DNA of 64,000 nucleotides from Semisulcospira habei (lineage: Eukaryota; Mollusca; Gastropoda; Semisulcospiridae): assembly GCA_036245525.1 (NCBI GenBank), contig BTPG01000004.1, forward strand, positions 162,817,025 through 162,881,024, read 5' to 3'. The position numbers and the translations under genes were made by a program. Within the stretch, counting starts at the first letter, position 1. Each line of letters starts with the position of its first letter. This document shows, in pieces, positions 60,425-64,000 of this stretch. The notes below the pieces were generated by a model that saw only the letters and a program-made list of their open reading frames with translations, did no database searches and was not told the origin of the DNA.

Positions 60425-60910
60425 AGCTCTGGAAGAGCGTGCCTTTCGGATGAGTGACGTGAAACATCAAATTCGTCGCAGTGTACACAGCATGACCAGC
60501 GATGCCATGACATAAAGCTTATAGCGACGTCATTTTGCTGCTCATGCTATTCTTCTTCTTCAGAATTTCTGCCGCTACTGGAAGAGGCTGTGTGGAACAA
60601 AACAGTCAGCTCTGGAAGAGCATGCCTTTCAGATGAGTGACGTGAAACATCAAATTCATCACAGTGTAAACGGCGTTGTGACCAGCGATGCCACGACGTG
60701 AAGCTTATAGTGACGTCATTTTGCTGCTCATTCTTCTTCTTCAGAATCCCTGTTGCTACTCCAGCCCACAGAGCGCACTCGGGAAGCGCTGTGTGTCCGT
60801 CTTTATTTGTGTGCGCCAGCGTGTGTGTTGATCAGAGGTTGGCTTAGAGAGGAGGGAAATGGATCAGAAAGATAAGCTTAAAAAATATGAACAACTCTGA
60901 ATGTTCGTAA
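60425..60910 (+). repeat. Dispersed repeat family C with an internal tandem duplication
   Basis: A ~150-bp unit (AGGCTGTGTGGAACAAAACA, CAGCTCTGGAAGAGC(G/A)TGCC, GATGAGTGACGTGAAACATC and CATTTTGCTGCTCAT) occurs twice. The second copy starts at 60577. The first copy's left end is at 37446-37489, beyond the LINE, so the LINE inserted into the first unit. The rest (60720-60910) matches 27410-27740 in inverse. Confidence 0.8.
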
Positions 60911-61362
60911 AAGAAAACCGGACGTGAACTCCAAACAATTGAAATGAAATCCTCATCTTGTTTTAATTTACTGGAACTTGTTTGATCATTGTATCAATGC
61001 ATCGTCCAAGATTGAGCGTGGTTTCTTGTGGTGTGAGATTCTTGCATTCTTGGCTATGCCAGCCAACTATGTGCGTGCTTTTCTTGTACAGCAATCACAC
61101 ACGCGTTATCAGCGGTTCTGACAGTGACACACCAAAATCGAGATGTGCAAAGCAGCGAAGCAAGAAAACATGTATAGGTGGCTTTGAACAATCAGCTATG
61201 GGTTCCTTTTTAGAACTGCTACCATTTTATTTCTCTTGTAAGTTGTGGTAAATCCTGTGAGCAACATTACAACCAGCGGAGGAGGGGCGTGCCACGGGGT
61301 AACTGGCCGTGTCATGCCGTAAGCCTCATGATCATCAGGACTGAAGATTTGTGTAGCTTGAT
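60911..61362. other. No gene recognised
   Basis: No exon-like or repeat signal that I can support. A 89-codon chance frame at 60982 has no recognisable domain. Confidence 0.4.
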
Positions 61363-61560
61363 TAACCCTTTTAGCGCCAAGGGTGCATTTCCCAAATTTT
61401 GGAAGTGTTACTTAATAGTTATGTACCAGCTGCAGGAGGTGATGATAATTCAAGGGTAGTGCCAGATTAGCTAGGCACCTTATGGCTAATCTGGCACTAC
61501 CCTTGAATTATCACGGTCAATCAATCTCCTGCTGTAGGGACTCAGGGCTAAATGGGTTAA
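61363..61560. repeat. TTAA foldback MITE
   Basis: TTAACCCTTTTAGCGCCAAG at the left and GGGCTAAATGGGTTAA at the right, inner pair GGGTAGTGCCAGATTAGC and GCTAATCTGGCACTACCC. The orientation of the outer arms is opposite to that at 34600. Confidence 0.85.
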
Positions 61561-62226
61561 ATCTTTCAAATTTTCATTTGGATGAGCATTTTAGGTAGAG
61601 AAAACTGGAAAAAACACTATGACATGACAGCTGTGCACTTGTGTACAGAAGGACAGGTAGAAAAGAAGATTGGCACTAACTGGCTGGGACTGAGATGGGC
61701 AGTTTGGATTTTTCCACCCATTTGATCTTCGCCACTTCAGAGCCAATCGGGAGAAATCGCACAAATTAAACTGTTTCTTAGTTTATTATGTTTTGTTTTA
61801 AAGGCAGATGACACACATATTTTCTTTCATGTTTTGGGTATCTGTATAAACCTAATTCATTTGCAAGGGACAAAATATAGCAAGTACTTTTTTCATGTTC
61901 ACTTCTGTAGTTTGGAGGAACGGTATAAATATCATGACGGGCTATCAAATGTGTAGTTGGGCTAGCAAAGTTCTGGTGTTAATAGACCGGCCGCTAGTTA
62001 GAATTCTACTTATTCCTCACCCCTAAAATTTAGCATAACTGGTGTTGCAGTGGCTTCATGTCTTCAAAAGGCGTAATAAAACAAATCATAAAAAAAGATT
62101 ACACTCACTGCTTCAGGAGAAAAATGCATGGTGTTTTCAAAAGTGAAATCGGATTGAGGCAGTTCATCAGTATATATGAGATATGCGCTCAAACACAGTG
62201 ACACAATGTGAACTTTTGATTTAGGG
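61561..62226. other. No gene recognised
   Basis: A/T-rich sequence with no reading frame or repeat that I recognise. Confidence 0.4.
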
Positions 62227-64000
62227 CGAAAATGTATTTTTCTCTAAAATGTATTTTTCAAAAAATACTTACCGATGGCATTACTAATAGGAAGGTACAC
62301 TTAGCTTACCGATTTCAGCCTCCAAACCCGTTGTGTTCCTACACAACCAGGTACCAAGAACCCTGAGTAGTCTCCCTTCCTCCTCACGTGAGCTGTCTAG
62401 CCACACCAGTCTTGTCTTAGCGGACTGGCGGCAAGCGGCGTAGGCGGAGGGATGTTTGAGTAATGCCATCGGTAAGTATTTTTCGAAAAAAATACATTTT
62501 AGAGAAAAATGCATTTGTTTCTTCAAAAACATTACCGATGGCATTACTATTAGGAAGAATTGCGAAGAGGCAGAGGGTGCCGCCCACTCCATCCTACCCC
62601 TGCGTCAGCGCTTAGCAAGGCCCCCCCTTAGGTGCACACTCCCAATGATTTCAGCTAAGCATTACGCCACTGGGAGGGAGTGTTGCGCCACGGCGACGCC
62701 CCCCACAAGGGCCAGGTTCTCCCGTTGGCCTGAGAGGTCACAGAGGTAGAACCGGGCGAAGGTTGATTCTGCTCGCCAGCCCACAACCACCACAATGTCC
62801 CTCACAGCGCAGTTGCGGTCGAATGCGATGCTCGTGGGACCGGCTCTGACCTCAACTGCCCTTATCCGCAGCCTCTTTGCGCCCTCCAGGGAGAGGTCTT
62901 CGTACGCGGATCAAATGCCCCCGCGTCACTATGCGGCGATAGTCTGGGCTGATATGTCGTTTCTGCCCGGCACCACGGGCAGGAAGAGGCGGGCACGTCC
63001 CTTCCCGAGGGGTTTTGACTGGCGGAGGTAAATCTTCTACGCCCTGACCGGGACCTGCTATTGGGATTCCCGCGACTGGTCACGGCCCTGCCATGGCCAA
63101 AGAGTTATCATCGGAGGCGCGGCTGAGGGGGGTCTATTCTGGCCAAAACGTCAGGCTGAACTGAGCCAACAGGCCTGAACTGCAGACAGGAGGGGTGCAC
63201 GGAGAGTGCGTGTAGCTCGCTCACTCTTGATGCTGTGCGAGGGCCGGGAGGAGCACATCTTCCCGGTTAAGTCGGCGAACTGCGCCAAGGGCAGTGGGAC
63301 GAAACGGTCTGAGTTCCGTCATGTTAACACCCACGGGAGGTCCCAGCGTGGGATCAGCGAGTGGGTCACCGGCCACTGGAGCTCGAAATGCACCATCCGG
63401 TCAGCGAGGGTCTAGCAAGCCCCCGAGTCCGGCCGGCCCCAAGTCCCGGTACGTGTCTGCCACCATAGCCAGGTAGTCCCTGACGGTGATGTGTCAAGTT
63501 CTAAGGGGGAGCTGGCCCGGAACGGGGACCACCGACGGTCCCGACATCCATCCGATGAAGAATAGTGCGGGCCCACCCAGCGCCGGTGCCAAGTCGACAG
63601 GGATAAGACTTCCCCCGTAGGCCGGTGGGATGAGCCATAGCTCCAGTGTGTAGGCAGGCAACAATCGGGAGGAGGGCTGCTCCGTCTGACCTCCAGACGC
63701 TGCGGCCTACGGCGGGAATCCCGCTGCGGAGGGGGGGGGGGGGGGGGGCTAGCTAGCACCGTTATTGTCACGTTCAGGGCCTGGCGTCTATGCGGTGGGG
63801 AGGACCGCCACGGCTGGTGTCTCCGATCCATCCTCGGTCCAGGCGAGGTGCTCAACGAGTGGCGAGCGACTGAGGACTTTCCCCACATCTGATTGTCTGG
63901 CCCCAAAGCTCCGATGTTGTGGGGGGTGGGGTCCCCGCTGAGCCGCTCCTGTTCCAAGCTGAGCGGTGAGACCTCCGCCTCGACGGACTTGGCTCCGTGA
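62227..64000 (-). mobile_element. DIRS-like retrotransposon, copy 3, 3' part, cut by the window edge
   Basis: Minus-strand copy whose right terminus is at 62227-62286, internal complementary region at 62461-62547 and decayed tyrosine recombinase beyond. On the minus strand, 63490-63430 reads ITVRDYLAMVADTYRDLG, the counterpart of the recombinase core-binding block in copy 2. Sequence near 62670-62850 matches the catalytic end. Frames are broken and a long G run lies at 63730-63748. The ends say GCCATCGG where copies 1 and 2 say GTCATCGG. Confidence 0.8.
62461..62547. repeat. Internal complementary region of DIRS copy 3
   Basis: TAATGCCATCGGTAAGTATT at the left end and ATTACCGATGGCATTAC at the right. 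The first half pairs with the copy's terminus at 62227-62286. Same design as 12285-12371. Confidence 0.75.

Noticed and set aside
63412..63957. 181-codon frame near the right edge
   Set aside because: GC-rich shadow across decayed DIRS sequence and a G run; recombinase homology lies in broken frames.

Overview
The window reads as nuclear DNA of an invertebrate animal, most likely a lophotrochozoan and probably a mollusc. The reasons are exons with clear splice sites, an intron-rich host gene, many microsatellites, and a mixture of DIRS, Penelope, RTE-like, I/Nimb-like and Polinton elements. I see no bacterial operons, rRNA or tRNA. The species cannot be named from sequence alone.

Left third (1-26.6 kb): one host gene lies on the + strand as six exons (5526-5751, 15586-15717, 18435-18581, 19530-19636, 25520-25690, 26322-26584 with the stop codon). 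The peptides resemble the DUF5054 family, whose function is unknown. Its introns are filled with mobile DNA. These include a nearly complete but frame-broken DIRS-like tyrosine-recombinase retrotransposon (6245-12621) with inverted terminal repeats and a textbook internal complementary region. They also include RTE-like LINE pieces, a 460-bp near-perfect palindrome beside a 5'-truncated Penelope-like element, and foldback elements. Two tandem arrays appear to be built from copies of the gene's own splice junctions. A more decayed DIRS copy fills about 0.4-3.8 kb, and a third enters from the right edge (62.2-64 kb, minus strand).

Middle (26.6-37.4 kb): gene-poor DNA with dispersed repeat families. 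They include a TTAA-flanked foldback MITE (about ten copies across the window), a ~385-bp SINE-like element with 14-bp target duplications, LINE RT remnants and microsatellites.

Right half (37.49-60.42 kb): a nested composite. An I/Nimb-like LINE (ORF1 with three CCHC knuckles; ORF2 with endonuclease, RT and RNase H; minus strand) lies between 12-bp target duplications. A SINE splits its ORF1 and a 16.5-kb Polinton/Maverick (39541-56066) splits its ORF2, with a 6-bp duplication TGGAGC. The Polinton encodes protein-primed DNA polymerase B, DDE integrase, packaging ATPase, double-jelly-roll major capsid protein, minor capsid protein and a set of small or membrane proteins. All its long reading frames are open. 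I find no Ulp1/adenain-like protease.

Most unusual points: (i) each Polinton end is itself a ~210-bp inverted repeat whose two arms are nearly identical at one end but clearly different between ends; (ii) a 30-codon reading frame near its right end finishes in adjacent PSAP and PPEY late-domain motifs; (iii) most Polinton genes start directly behind an A/T box of the form AATAAAA; (iv) a hairpin-forming tandem array stays open in all six frames; (v) splice-junction-derived tandem arrays flank two exons of the host gene.
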